A DNA stretch of 64,000 nt from Lysinibacillus parviboronicapiens (lineage in GTDB: Bacteria; Bacillota; Bacilli; Bacillales_A; Planococcaceae), in assembly GCF_003049575.1 (NCBI RefSeq), contig NZ_PYWI01000005.1:104205-168204 (forward strand), read 5' to 3'. Below the pieces are notes generated by a model that saw nothing but the letters and a program-made list of their open reading frames with translations, was not told where the DNA came from and did not search any database. Numbering within the stretch: position 1 is the first letter of the stretch; each line of letters starts with the position of its first letter. Below are positions 56,416-64,000 of this stretch, piece by piece. A program made the position numbers and the translations under genes.

Positions 56416-58173
56416 ATGTATAAAAAATTTTTCTCATATTACAAACCACATAAACGATTGTTTGTCATCGACTTTTCGAGCGCGATTATTGTGGCCATTT
56501 TAGAACTGGCTTTTCCTTTAGCTGTTCAGTGGTTTATAGACGATCTACTGCCAACAGGCAATTGGGGCACAATTGTCAACGTCAGTGTATTATTATTGCT
56601 GGTGTATGCACTGAGCACAGCCTTAAACTTTATCGTTAACTATCTTGGGCATAAACTCGGGATTAATATTGAAACGGATATGCGCCAAGAATTATTTAAC
56701 CATGTGCAACGTCAGTCATTCCGTTTCTTCGATAATACCAAAACAGGTCATATTATGAGTCGTATTACCAACGATTTATTTGATATTGGCGAGTTTGCCC
56801 ACCACGGGCCGGAAGATTTGTTTATTGCAGTCATGACGTTCCTTGGAGCTTTCGCTATTATGTTCAATGTGAATCCGACACTTGCACTGATTGCAGCCAT
56901 CATGGTGCCATTTTTAACTTGGCTTGTTACTTTCAGTAATGTGAAAATGAACAAAGCATGGAAAACGATGTACGGTAAGATTGCCGATGTCAATGGTCGT
57001 GTGGAAGATAGTGTGTCTGGTATACGCGTTGTAAAATCATTTACAAATGAAGCATTTGAGATGGAGCGCTTTAAAGAACAAAATGGGCTATTCCGCTCAG
57101 CAAAATTATATGCTTATAAAATTATGTCAGGGACACACTCAAGTATTTATATGATGACGCGTTTATTAACTTTGGTAGTCCTTGTTGTCGGGGCTTGGTT
57201 AAGCTTTAATGGTAAATTATCTTACGGAGAGCTAGTAAGTTTTGTCTTGTATACAAATGTTCTCATCAAACCAATTGACAAAATTAGTGCATTACTAGAG
57301 CTTTACCCGAAAGGTATGGCAGGTTTTAAACGTTTCCGTGAGCTTGTGGAACAGGAACCTGAAGTGCAAGATCGAGAAGGCGCACAGGCAGTCACACATT
57401 TATGTGGTGATATAGCATTTAAAGATGTACATTTTAATTACGACACGTCAAAATCTGTTTTAAATGATATTTCATTTGACGTTCGTGCTGGACAAACGAT
57501 TGCTTTTGTTGGTCCATCAGGAGCAGGGAAAACGACGATTTGTTCTCTTATTCCGAGATTTTATGATGTCACTAGTGGGGCGATTACAATTGATGGTATG
57601 GATGTGCGTAATATGACACAAGCCTCATTGCGTGCACAAATTGGCATCGTGCAGCAGGATGTCTTTTTATTTACAGGTACTATTCGTGAAAATATTGCCT
57701 ATGGTCGATTAGATGCAAGTGAAGAAGAAATTCAAGAAGCTGCAAAAAAAGCGCATTTACAGACCTTTATTGCAGAGCTTCCAGATGGCTATAATACACA
57801 AATCGGCGAGCGTGGTTTAAAATTATCGGGCGGTCAGAAGCAACGCCTGGCAATAGCCCGTATGTTTTTGAAAAATCCGCCAATATTAATTTTGGATGAA
57901 GCAACTTCAGCGTTGGACACAGAAACCGAAATGATTATTCAGCAGTCTTTAACAGAACTTGCAGCTAATCGGACAACGCTAATTATTGCGCATCGTCTTG
58001 CTACCATTCGTAATGCTGACCGTGTTCTTGTTGTGACACCAAATGGGATTGAAGAGGATGGTACTTATGATGAACTTGTTGCGCAAAACGGCATTTTTGC
58101 TAAGCTTCACCATATCCAGTTTCGAAAAGTGCAAGGACAACAAACCATGCAGGAATTTGTTGATATGACGTAA
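56416..58173 (+). CDS. ABC transporter, fused permease/ATPase (exporter)
   Basis: A 585-residue type-IV half-transporter. The N-terminal membrane domain (about 1-310) has six helices; the NBD (about 340-575) has Walker A VGPSGAGKTT, Q-loop IVQQDVFLF, signature LSGGQKQRLAIAR, Walker B ILILDEATSALD and the switch His in IIAHRLATIRNAD. AGAGAGGAG precedes the ATG. As a single half-transporter it probably acts as a homodimer. The closest relatives appear to be YknU/YfiB-like multidrug or lipid exporters; substrate unknown. Confidence 0.92.
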   Translation: MYKKFFSYYKPHKRLFVIDFSSAIIVAILELAFPLAVQWFIDDLLPTGNWGTIVNVSVLLLLVYALSTALNFIVNYLGHKLGINIETDMRQELFNHVQRQSFRFFDNTKTGHIMSRITNDLFDIGEFAHHGPEDLFIAVMTFLGAFAIMFNVNPTLALIAAIMVPFLTWLVTFSNVKMNKAWKTMYGKIADVNGRVEDSVSGIRVVKSFTNEAFEMERFKEQNGLFRSAKLYAYKIMSGTHSSIYMMTRLLTLVVLVVGAWLSFNGKLSYGELVSFVLYTNVLIKPIDKISALLELYPKGMAGFKRFRELVEQEPEVQDREGAQAVTHLCGDIAFKDVHFNYDTSKSVLNDISFDVRAGQTIAFVGPSGAGKTTICSLIPRFYDVTSGAITIDGMDVRNMTQASLRAQIGIVQQDVFLFTGTIRENIAYGRLDASEEEIQEAAKKAHLQTFIAELPDGYNTQIGERGLKLSGGQKQRLAIARMFLKNPPILILDEATSALDTETEMIIQQSLTELAANRTTLIIAHRLATIRNADRVLVVTPNGIEEDGTYDELVAQNGIFAKLHHIQFRKVQGQQTMQEFVDMT

Positions 58174-58306
58174 TAAAACCTTGCCTGATAAAGAACAGAT
58201 TTTGCGTCACTCCTGCTCAACAAACCAGACCCACAAGATTAAAAGAAGTGACTACTACTGGACAGTCTGTGGAAAGGGAAGCAAAAGTCAGCTACAACGA
58301 CTCACC

Positions 58307-58342
58307 AAAAACAAGGGGTTTGGTAGATAGCCCCTTGTTTTC
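58307..58342. terminator. Bidirectional terminator between ABC and gerC genes
   Basis: AAAACAAGGGG pairs perfectly with CCCCTTGTTTT around a 12-base loop. Confidence 0.88.
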
Positions 58343-58351
58343 TAGTTGCAA

Positions 58352-59506
58352 TCATTCATTGATCGTTTCGTCAAATGTTTTTCGTCCAGGATTCACTTTA
58401 TTTACATGGACATCAATTTTGCTAATCGTATCAGATGTTAAATTGATTTTCCTATCTTTCTGTAATTTTTTCCATGTTTTCACATCTTCGCGATAGAGTG
58501 CTTCAGAAAGATTGTAAATATCAGTATTTTTTTTCAATGCTTCCTCATAGGTTGCTTTTATTTCCTTTTTGACTTCTTGTATTGTTTTCTTTCTGATTTG
58601 GTCCACTGATATTTTACCTTTAAAGCCATTAACGGTTACATCGTATTTGAGGTCTATCTCAAACGTCACCTGATCGTTCTTGACAATTGGATGAATGTCT
58701 ACACCAATTTTTTTCAATGTTGTCGTTAAATAATCTCTTTCTTCACCATCTAATTTAAAGGTTAATTGTCCTCTTTTTGTTTTATTATTCATCCATTGCA
58801 TACCTCTCGCAGCATCATCCTTAATAAAGCCTTTAAAACCATCTTTTGAAAGTATGCCAACACCTGTCAAGGCAGTTTCCTCGGAAGACTGGTCTGCAGT
58901 TTGCCAATTTTTATTTATGGTCACTAATGGGATACTCACTTCATGGCTTGGTTCATTCAACCCTATGATTAACTTTCGTAAATTAACCGGTTCAACAAAT
59001 GATTCTTGGGCATCTGAATTGAGTGGGTTACTTAGTTTGGATGCTGTTAGCGATTTATCTATGATAGGTGTTATTAAGAGAATTTCTTCAATGGATTCCT
59101 GTGTGCAATAAGCCCAAATTTGATATCTTGTTTCCCGATGACGTAAAAAGCTATCGATAATTGGTACAGCATGCTCACTTTTCATGGCCTCCTCCGATAA
59201 AATAAGGTAGGTCATATGTCCCCAAAATACTTTTTGATCGATGGAACGATATAATTTAAAAAGAGCTTCCTCCATCGTTTTACCTTTCGCACGTCCTATC
59301 TCAGCCTGTGTTGGATTTGGATTCGGTTGCTCAGATTTAGCAACGTTTGAAAAGTCGATAATTTGCATGAATATTTCATATTCATCATCCTTGAAATCAA
59401 TACCGACTCCATGAATATAATACATTCTTTGAGGCTCGGACACATCCCAACAACCAGAAAGTAATGTAACGACAAGTAATAAAAGTAAGAAAAACTTTTT
59501 TCTCAT
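58352..59506 (-). CDS. Ger(x)C-family spore germination lipoprotein
   Basis: C-subunit of a nutrient germinant receptor in the spore inner membrane. The 384-residue protein has a lipoprotein signal peptide ending LLSGC (Cys 19), followed by WDVSEPQRMYYIHGVGIDF, the typical N-terminus, and three consecutive domains to residue 384. Its ATG overlaps the stop of the upstream A-subunit by 4 bases. It is the last gene of a three-gene operon on the minus strand. Confidence 0.93.
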   Translation of the reverse strand: MRKKFFLLLLLVVTLLSGCWDVSEPQRMYYIHGVGIDFKDDEYEIFMQIIDFSNVAKSEQPNPNPTQAEIGRAKGKTMEEALFKLYRSIDQKVFWGHMTYLILSEEAMKSEHAVPIIDSFLRHRETRYQIWAYCTQESIEEILLITPIIDKSLTASKLSNPLNSDAQESFVEPVNLRKLIIGLNEPSHEVSIPLVTINKNWQTADQSSEETALTGVGILSKDGFKGFIKDDAARGMQWMNNKTKRGQLTFKLDGEERDYLTTTLKKIGVDIHPIVKNDQVTFEIDLKYDVTVNGFKGKISVDQIRKKTIQEVKKEIKATYEEALKKNTDIYNLSEALYREDVKTWKKLQKDRKINLTSDTISKIDVHVNKVNPGRKTFDETINE

Positions 59507-60963
59507 TTTTTATCTCCGCTTTTAGAAGTACGAGTGTTATCTTGTGGCGCAAGTGGCTTAGGACGCTCTACATAGCCTTTTGGTGATACCCGAAAGATGG
59601 ATTTTTTGATGGTTGCCCAATCTAAATCTCCAGCAAGGTTCATGTAAGAGTAACCGAATATTCGTGTATTACATAGGTATAGCAGTGTAAAATAAATTGA
59701 AATGAAGAATCCAAATAAACCTAAGAAGGCACTCAACAGTATAAAGATGACTCTTAGTATACTGATGGTGGTGACAAGCGACTGATTAACAAGCGTAAAT
59801 GATGCAATTGTAGAAACAGCAATAATCACAATCATTTCTGGGCTCGTCACACCTGCCCGTATGGCTGCATCACCAATAATTAATCCACCAACGACGCTAA
59901 TTGTGCCACCAATAACAGAGGGGAGTCGTAAGCCTGCTTCCCGAAACAGTTCAAACATTAGTAGCATAATGAGCATCTCAAGTGATGAAGGTAGTGGAAG
60001 GCCTGTTTTTGCTTGTACGACCGTTGCTAATAGCTGTAGTGGTAACTGGTTCTGGTGAAAAGTCGTTAAAGCTAACCAGAAAGCTGGTAAAAGCAAGCCG
60101 ATTAAGATACCAACAATCCGTAAGACACGTTCAAGAGAACTGAAAATTACGGGATACTCATTATCTTCTGCAGACTTTAACAGTAAAAATAAATTAACCG
60201 GTGTAATCATGGCATACGCTACACCGTCTACGAAAATGATGAAACGTCCTCTCACTAATGCTTGAATCGCATAATCTGGCCGTCCGGTATAATCGAATTT
60301 CGGGAATAATTTTGAGTTTTTATTGATTCGTTCCATCAATAAATCGCCACTAAATACAATGTCAGTATCTACCGCTGCTAATTGCTTCTTAATGCCATGT
60401 AAAATGTTGAAGTCCACAATATCATCAAAGTACAGAATGGCGACCGTTGTCTTTGAGCGTGCGCCTAAATCCATTTTTTCCACACATAAAGAATTAGTAG
60501 GGAGACGCTTGCGTAATAGTGCGATATTTACCGAAATATCTTCAATAAAGTTATCCCTAGGACCTTTGACCAGAACTTCCAATCTTGTCTCTTCGGGATT
60601 TCGATTTGGTTTTTTTGCAATATTACTAGCATATAAAAGTGATTCTTCTTCAAAGAAAAGCAGTAGATACCCTGTGTAAACAAGTGAAATGGCCTCTGCT
60701 TTATCCGTTACTTGCTTTAAATTTGGAATGTGCAATTGTGTAATGACGCTCTCGGCAATCGACTCATCAGCTAATTTATTGAAAAAATATTGCACACGTT
60801 GAATAATGACTTCATTGAGTAATTGCTGATCGATCATCGCATTACAAGTAATGAACTGCACTTTATGGTGCGAAAATGTATATTCTTGAAAATCAATATC
60901 AGCAGATTTTTGGAATAATTGTTTCAAGGTGTTTAAATCTATAGCCTTCTCCACCTGGGGCAT
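59503..60963 (-). CDS. GerA-family germination protein (A subunit)
   Basis: A-subunit of a germinant receptor; relatives form ligand-gated cation channels. The 486-residue protein has an N-terminal cytoplasmic region (about 1-240, including the ARSKTTVAILYFDDIVD segment), then membrane helices with GIKKQL before and YPVIFSSLERVLRIVGILIG, SLEMLIMLLMFELFREAGLR and the conserved LPSVIGGTISVVGGLIIGDA. The ATG shares one base with the stop of the upstream permease (TAATG). Germinant unknown. Confidence 0.94.
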   Translation of the reverse strand: MPQVEKAIDLNTLKQLFQKSADIDFQEYTFSHHKVQFITCNAMIDQQLLNEVIIQRVQYFFNKLADESIAESVITQLHIPNLKQVTDKAEAISLVYTGYLLLFFEEESLLYASNIAKKPNRNPEETRLEVLVKGPRDNFIEDISVNIALLRKRLPTNSLCVEKMDLGARSKTTVAILYFDDIVDFNILHGIKKQLAAVDTDIVFSGDLLMERINKNSKLFPKFDYTGRPDYAIQALVRGRFIIFVDGVAYAMITPVNLFLLLKSAEDNEYPVIFSSLERVLRIVGILIGLLLPAFWLALTTFHQNQLPLQLLATVVQAKTGLPLPSSLEMLIMLLMFELFREAGLRLPSVIGGTISVVGGLIIGDAAIRAGVTSPEMIVIIAVSTIASFTLVNQSLVTTISILRVIFILLSAFLGLFGFFISIYFTLLYLCNTRIFGYSYMNLAGDLDWATIKKSIFRVSPKGYVERPKPLAPQDNTRTSKSGDKK

Positions 60964-62087
60964 TATGATTCACCGCTTTCCATTTCTTGTTTATGTGGTT
61001 TAACCTTCTTAGATGCCTTATCTGATATGAAAGCAACAATTACAAATAAAATTGATAAAAGTAAAAAGAAAATAAAAGTAGTTGTCAGTATATAATTCCC
61101 TTTAACCTTTAAAAATATGTTTTCATTCAACATCATAAGCGGTAAACACAGGAAGAAGAAGGGTGGAGCGAGAAATTTCCATATGCGCTTTGGATCACCG
61201 GTCATTTTTAACAAATCTGCTACAATGTATAAAATGAAGCTGACGCGTATAAATGTACCTGTTAGCCATTGGTAAATAGAGAAAAAATCAAGATGTTCGA
61301 TATAGCGTCCGATTGTCACAAGTCCCCATTCCTCATAGGCCGGATACCGTTGCTTTGCAGCTTCACTAGGTCCGAATTCAGTAATGGCTCCAATTAATGG
61401 CCCCATTGTCAGCCCCATTAAAATAATAAGTATGATGGTAAAATGATACCAACGGATACGTCCTTTAATTTGATGCTGTAGAAACAACAGCATTATTAGC
61501 TCCACAAATCCGGATGCGGGGTAGATCAAGCCTTTGACAATAGGTTGAAAACCGTGTTCGAAAAATGGCCGTAGTAATGAGTAGTCTTTCACTTGCATAT
61601 TTGTAAAGGCAACAAAAAATCCTAAGACTACTACGCCAAATAACACAAACACATTTAAAATAACAATAGTTTGTATGCTTGTAGTAACGAGTAGTATACA
61701 GAGGATTGTATAAATAAATAACAATAGAATGACTGGTGTTTGTGGTAAGAAAGTGGTATTTATCCATTGCAATGTTTCGACCATCGTAAAGGCTGTCATG
61801 ATGACTAAAAAACCCACAGTAAAATAAATAATAATTCTAGCGCTAACTTTCCCAATCTTTTGCTCTAGCCAATCTTTTAGAGGATCTTGCTTCGTCTTTT
61901 TTTGAATATAAACTAATAAAAATAGCCAAAAGAATATAATGAAAGCCGCAATAATCACCGATAACCAACCATCTCTTCCTGCAACATCTAACAGTGGGGG
62001 GAGAATGGTTACATGATTTTTTAAGCCAATAACTGTCATTGATAGGAAGATAACATGTAATATACTAATTGATCCTACGTTTTTCAT
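60963..62087 (-). CDS. GerAB-type endospore germination permease (B subunit)
   Basis: B-subunit of the germinant receptor, an APC-superfamily transporter-like protein that binds the germinant. It has about 374 residues and ten hydrophobic helices. ATG 62087 lies seven bases after AGAGGG, so I prefer it to the frame start at 62117. It is the first gene; the order is B-A-C instead of the common A-B-C. The context to the right is the SigV locus, ended by a terminator. Confidence 0.92.
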   Translation of the reverse strand: MKNVGSISILHVIFLSMTVIGLKNHVTILPPLLDVAGRDGWLSVIIAAFIIFFWLFLLVYIQKKTKQDPLKDWLEQKIGKVSARIIIYFTVGFLVIMTAFTMVETLQWINTTFLPQTPVILLLFIYTILCILLVTTSIQTIVILNVFVLFGVVVLGFFVAFTNMQVKDYSLLRPFFEHGFQPIVKGLIYPASGFVELIMLLFLQHQIKGRIRWYHFTIILIILMGLTMGPLIGAITEFGPSEAAKQRYPAYEEWGLVTIGRYIEHLDFFSIYQWLTGTFIRVSFILYIVADLLKMTGDPKRIWKFLAPPFFFLCLPLMMLNENIFLKVKGNYILTTTFIFFLLLSILFVIVAFISDKASKKVKPHKQEMESGES

Positions 62088-62157
62088 ATGAAAACCCTCT
62101 AACATATATTGATACAATATAGCTTAGACAAAAAGTTGAAGGATTATAAGTAATGAA

Positions 62158-62194
62158 AAAGGCACTATCTCATGTAAATTGAGATAGTGCTTTC
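62158..62194 (-). terminator. Terminator after rsiV
   Basis: GGCACTATCTCA pairs with TGAGATAGTGC and T-rich flanks on both sides; it ends the sigV-rsiV transcript just upstream of the ger operon. Confidence 0.85.
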
Positions 62195-62196
62195 TA

Positions 62197-63084
62197 TTAA
62201 TGTATATACTTATTGCTAACAAGTTTATCTTGCAAGACATCTGTTGGTATTTCAAATTCAACAACACCCATATAGCCAGGTGCGACCTCGTATTTATCAA
62301 AGGAAATCATGAGTTTTCCCTTTTCAGAAATATAGAATTCTTGCTGTGCTTTTATGCTCGTAAATTCGTCAAAAAGTTCCTCATCAGCAATACCAGCATC
62401 TTTGATCCAATACACTTTGTCTGCCTCACTTGCGCTTTCTGCACGCATTTGCTCCTTGATGTTTTCACTAATCACATTGATATAACTATCATCTTTAAAG
62501 AGCATTGGTAATGTGATTAAAATTTCATTTTGTATATCAATCGTGTCGTAATGCATAACAGTTGAAGAAGAAGCAACTGTATTAACGGTATATCGACCAA
62601 TCGATAAAATCTCATCGTTATCCGTTTTAATTTCATAGCCGCTATCTACGCCTAAATGACCGCCACCACTTGCTTTTAAATCTCCAACATCTGCTATAAA
62701 TTCATTATAAAGTGCTTTACCTTCTGAACGGTATTTTTCATTTAATGTATTGGCAAGATCTTTATTTTCTAAATTTTCAATAGAAGGTACTTTAATGTTC
62801 GCATCGTATGTGTCTTCGGCAACTTCATATTCTGTCCACGTTAAAACTTTTACAACACTACCGACAACAGGTATGTCAGCAAGTGTACGTGCCATTGCAG
62901 GGCTAACATTTAAACTAGCTGTAAACAGCATAGCGGCAGCCGCAGAGCCAAGTAACCATTGTGGTGTTCGATTCTTTTTCTTTTTTTTCCCTTGTTTTAA
63001 TGCATTCTCCACGATGAAATCTAGCTCCTTCGGTATCGGTACGTTATTATAGTGTTTTTCTAATTCTTTTAATTTTTTATCCAT
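62197..63084 (-). CDS. rsiV: Anti-sigma factor RsiV-like
   Basis: Membrane anti-sigma factor; in Bacillus RsiV binds lysozyme and is cleaved to release SigV. The 295-residue protein has a cytoplasmic N-terminal sigma-binding part (about 1-40), a basic KKKKK stretch, one membrane helix (about 43-65, with SPAMA which could be a signal peptidase site) and an extracellular DUF3298-type domain (about 140-290). Its ATG overlaps the sigma gene by 8 bases. The role as lysozyme sensor is inferred from the family. Confidence 0.82.
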   Translation of the reverse strand: MDKKLKELEKHYNNVPIPKELDFIVENALKQGKKKKKNRTPQWLLGSAAAAMLFTASLNVSPAMARTLADIPVVGSVVKVLTWTEYEVAEDTYDANIKVPSIENLENKDLANTLNEKYRSEGKALYNEFIADVGDLKASGGGHLGVDSGYEIKTDNDEILSIGRYTVNTVASSSTVMHYDTIDIQNEILITLPMLFKDDSYINVISENIKEQMRAESASEADKVYWIKDAGIADEELFDEFTSIKAQQEFYISEKGKLMISFDKYEVAPGYMGVVEFEIPTDVLQDKLVSNKYIH

Positions 63085-63595
63085 GTGATGTTACTCCCTT
63101 CACATCTTGCAATTGTATTTTTAGTAGTTTTAACGCTTTATAAAGCCGCGATTTGGCTGTACTCAATTTAATGTCAAGTATGTTGGCAACATCTGCGAGC
63201 TTTAAATCTTCAAAATAGTGCAAAATAACAACTTCACGATACATCTGAGGCAATTCTTCTAAGGCATGCTCCAAGTCTACGTCTTCGTAGACATCCTCTT
63301 GAGCAGGTGTTAAATATTGCATGGTGTCATCGTCTGTCACTTGTAAGCGTTTATGCTTGCGTAAAAAATCAATTGCCGTACGAACAACAATTTTGTAAAA
63401 CCAGCTTTTCATATAATCCACATTTTCTAAGCGGTCGAGAGAAAGCATAGCTTTTTGAATACTGTCTTGTACAACATCGAGGGCATCCTGTTCATTCTTT
63501 GTGTAGCTATACGCGAGCAAATAAAAACGCTCTTTCTGTTCACGAATAAACTGGACAAACACCTCTTCATGTTGAAATGCATTTCTTGTTTTCAT
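63077..63595 (-). CDS. sigV: ECF sigma factor (SigV-like)
   Basis: A 172-residue extracytoplasmic-function sigma factor. Region 2 is LLAYSYTKNEQDALDVVQDS with MKSWFYKIVVRTAIDFLRK; region 4 is LPQMYREVVILHYFEDLKLA with the helix-turn-helix VANILDIKLSTAKSRLYKAL. AAAGGAGC lies upstream of the ATG. It is coupled to an RsiV-like anti-sigma. ECF genes usually have a self-recognised promoter; none with a clear TGAAAC-N16-CGTC pattern is seen within 100 bases. Confidence 0.88.
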   Translation of the reverse strand: MKTRNAFQHEEVFVQFIREQKERFYLLAYSYTKNEQDALDVVQDSIQKAMLSLDRLENVDYMKSWFYKIVVRTAIDFLRKHKRLQVTDDDTMQYLTPAQEDVYEDVDLEHALEELPQMYREVVILHYFEDLKLADVANILDIKLSTAKSRLYKALKLLKIQLQDVKGVTSHG

Positions 63596-63636
63596 GTCTA
63601 AAGAAGCTCCTTTATAACTTAATTCAGCTGAAGTTC

Positions 63637-63652
63637 CACTCTATATAGAGTG
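63637..63652. promoter_or_regulatory. 16-bp palindrome upstream of sigV
   Basis: CACTCTATATAGAGTG is a perfect palindrome about 42 bases upstream of the sigV start. It may be an operator or a small hairpin in the leader. Confidence 0.45.
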
Positions 63653-63874
63653 TTGAAATGAATACCATAAGCTATCGATTCAGTGGTAGTAATGCGCCAT
63701 CTGAAACAAGTTCATGCTTTCGGCGGATTTGTCACAGATTTTTTGAGAGTGTTGGCAAGCTCAAGTAAAAATCTGGACGAAATTACACTGTGGCGTATTT
63801 AATCATTTCATTGTATACAACTACTAGACGTGCGAAAGAGGAGAAAAAGTTGATGGAAAGAAAAAAACTTACCC
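63653..63874. other. Spacer between sigV and the insertion sequence
   Basis: No gene was recognised. It ends at the presumed left terminus of the IS. Confidence 0.4.
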
Positions 63875-63881
63875 TGATATT

Positions 63882-63950
63882 ATCCCCTTTAAGTAGACAA
63901 TGTTAAAAAAACTACAGTACGCTGTAGATAACATTTTACTTAAAGGGGAT
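63882..63950 (+). repeat. Nested hairpin at the IS end, containing the transposase ribosome site
   Basis: ATCCCCTTTAAGTA (63882-63895) is complementary to TACTTAAAGGGGAT (63937-63950). Inside, AATGTTA/TAACATT and CTACAG/CTGTAG pair in turn. The 3' arm holds AAAGGGGAT, the transposase ribosome site. Transcripts entering from outside would fold and block translation. Confidence 0.75.
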
Positions 63951-63956
63951 TTTTGT

Positions 63957-64000
63957 ATGCCAAGAAAAAATTGCACCTATTCGAATGAATTTAAATTACA
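63957..64000 (+). CDS. Transposase OrfA, N-terminal fragment (cut by window end)
   Basis: ATG 63957 begins MPRKNCTYSNEFKL, which fits the N-terminal helix-turn-helix of IS3-family OrfA proteins (typically PRK..Y..EFK). Six bases separate it from the ribosome site AAAGGGGAT. Only 14 complete codons are visible, so the assignment is provisional. Confidence 0.6.
   Translation, partial: MPRKNCTYSNEFKL

Larger units (their letters stand above)
63875..64000 (+). mobile_element. Left end of an IS3-like insertion sequence
   Basis: The sequence TGATATTATCCCCTTTAAGT at 63875 looks like an IS terminus (TG at its edge), followed by a long nested hairpin and the start of a transposase gene. The right end is outside the window, so target duplication and family cannot be settled. 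Confidence 0.6.

Overview
The window is chromosomal DNA of a low-GC, endospore-forming Firmicute, most likely Lysinibacillus or a close relative (Planococcaceae/Bacillaceae). Sporulation and germination genes (cdaS, a Ger receptor operon, YpzG-like genes), two T-box leaders, a yybP-ykoY manganese riboswitch, a SigV/RsiV pair, many TTG/GTG starts and strong AGGAGG-type ribosome sites all point that way. The genus is inferred from gene content and protein style, not from a marker gene.

1-8.7 kb: the 3' end of rnz; a frameshifted EamA transporter with an unidentified hairpin leader; a small membrane protein; an MFS remnant; cdaS; then a quinone/electrophile-type operon (marR, ring-cleaving dioxygenase, LLM flavin oxidoreductase, broken FMN reductase) with two matching palindromes around the marR gene; a DUF2332 protein; a structured intergenic repeat; a DUF1450 (YuzB-like) gene. 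8.7-16 kb: namA; proC under a T-box; an MBL hydrolase and an SDR; argG and argH with candidate tandem Arg boxes. 16-23 kb: an unusually decayed stretch with a carboxymuconolactone decarboxylase, an NmrA-type SDR, a DUF5808 fragment, one YpzG copy and one unknown ORF all interrupted, alongside intact hxlR, lipoprotein hydrolase, diguanylate cyclase and a second YpzG gene. 23-35.6 kb: cupin, GNAT, NUDIX and hydrolase genes; the metI-metC transsulfuration pair; mscL; a lytic transglycosylase; a helD remnant and an MFS efflux pump between two near-identical hairpins; glsB-like, pncA and a 35-codon ORF; an overlapping PLP deaminase/aldolase and FAD lactone-oxidase pair.

35.6-46.4 kb is the complete branched-chain amino acid locus: ilvD, then a T-box leader, then ilvB-ilvN-ilvC-leuA-leuB-leuC-leuD. 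ilvD has its own promoter next to a 24-bp perfect palindrome, so DHAD supply and the rest of the pathway may be controlled separately. 46.4-58.2 kb: a uridine-kinase-like P-loop protein, ribokinase, a dynamin-like GTPase, a MATE exporter with a palindromic operator over its promoter, rtcB, ferritin, a BI-1 family protein, a TerC family exporter behind a manganese riboswitch, and an ABC exporter. 58.3-63.6 kb (minus strand): gerB-gerA-gerC-type germinant receptor, then rsiV and sigV. The window ends inside the left end of an IS3-like insertion sequence whose transposase ribosome site lies in a long nested hairpin.

No tRNA, rRNA or CRISPR was seen. No wholly new multi-gene system stands out. 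The best candidates for undescribed biology are the EamA leader RNA, the paired palindromes of the marR operon, the ilvD palindrome, the stand-alone dynamin-like GTPase and the deaminase/lactone-oxidase pair.
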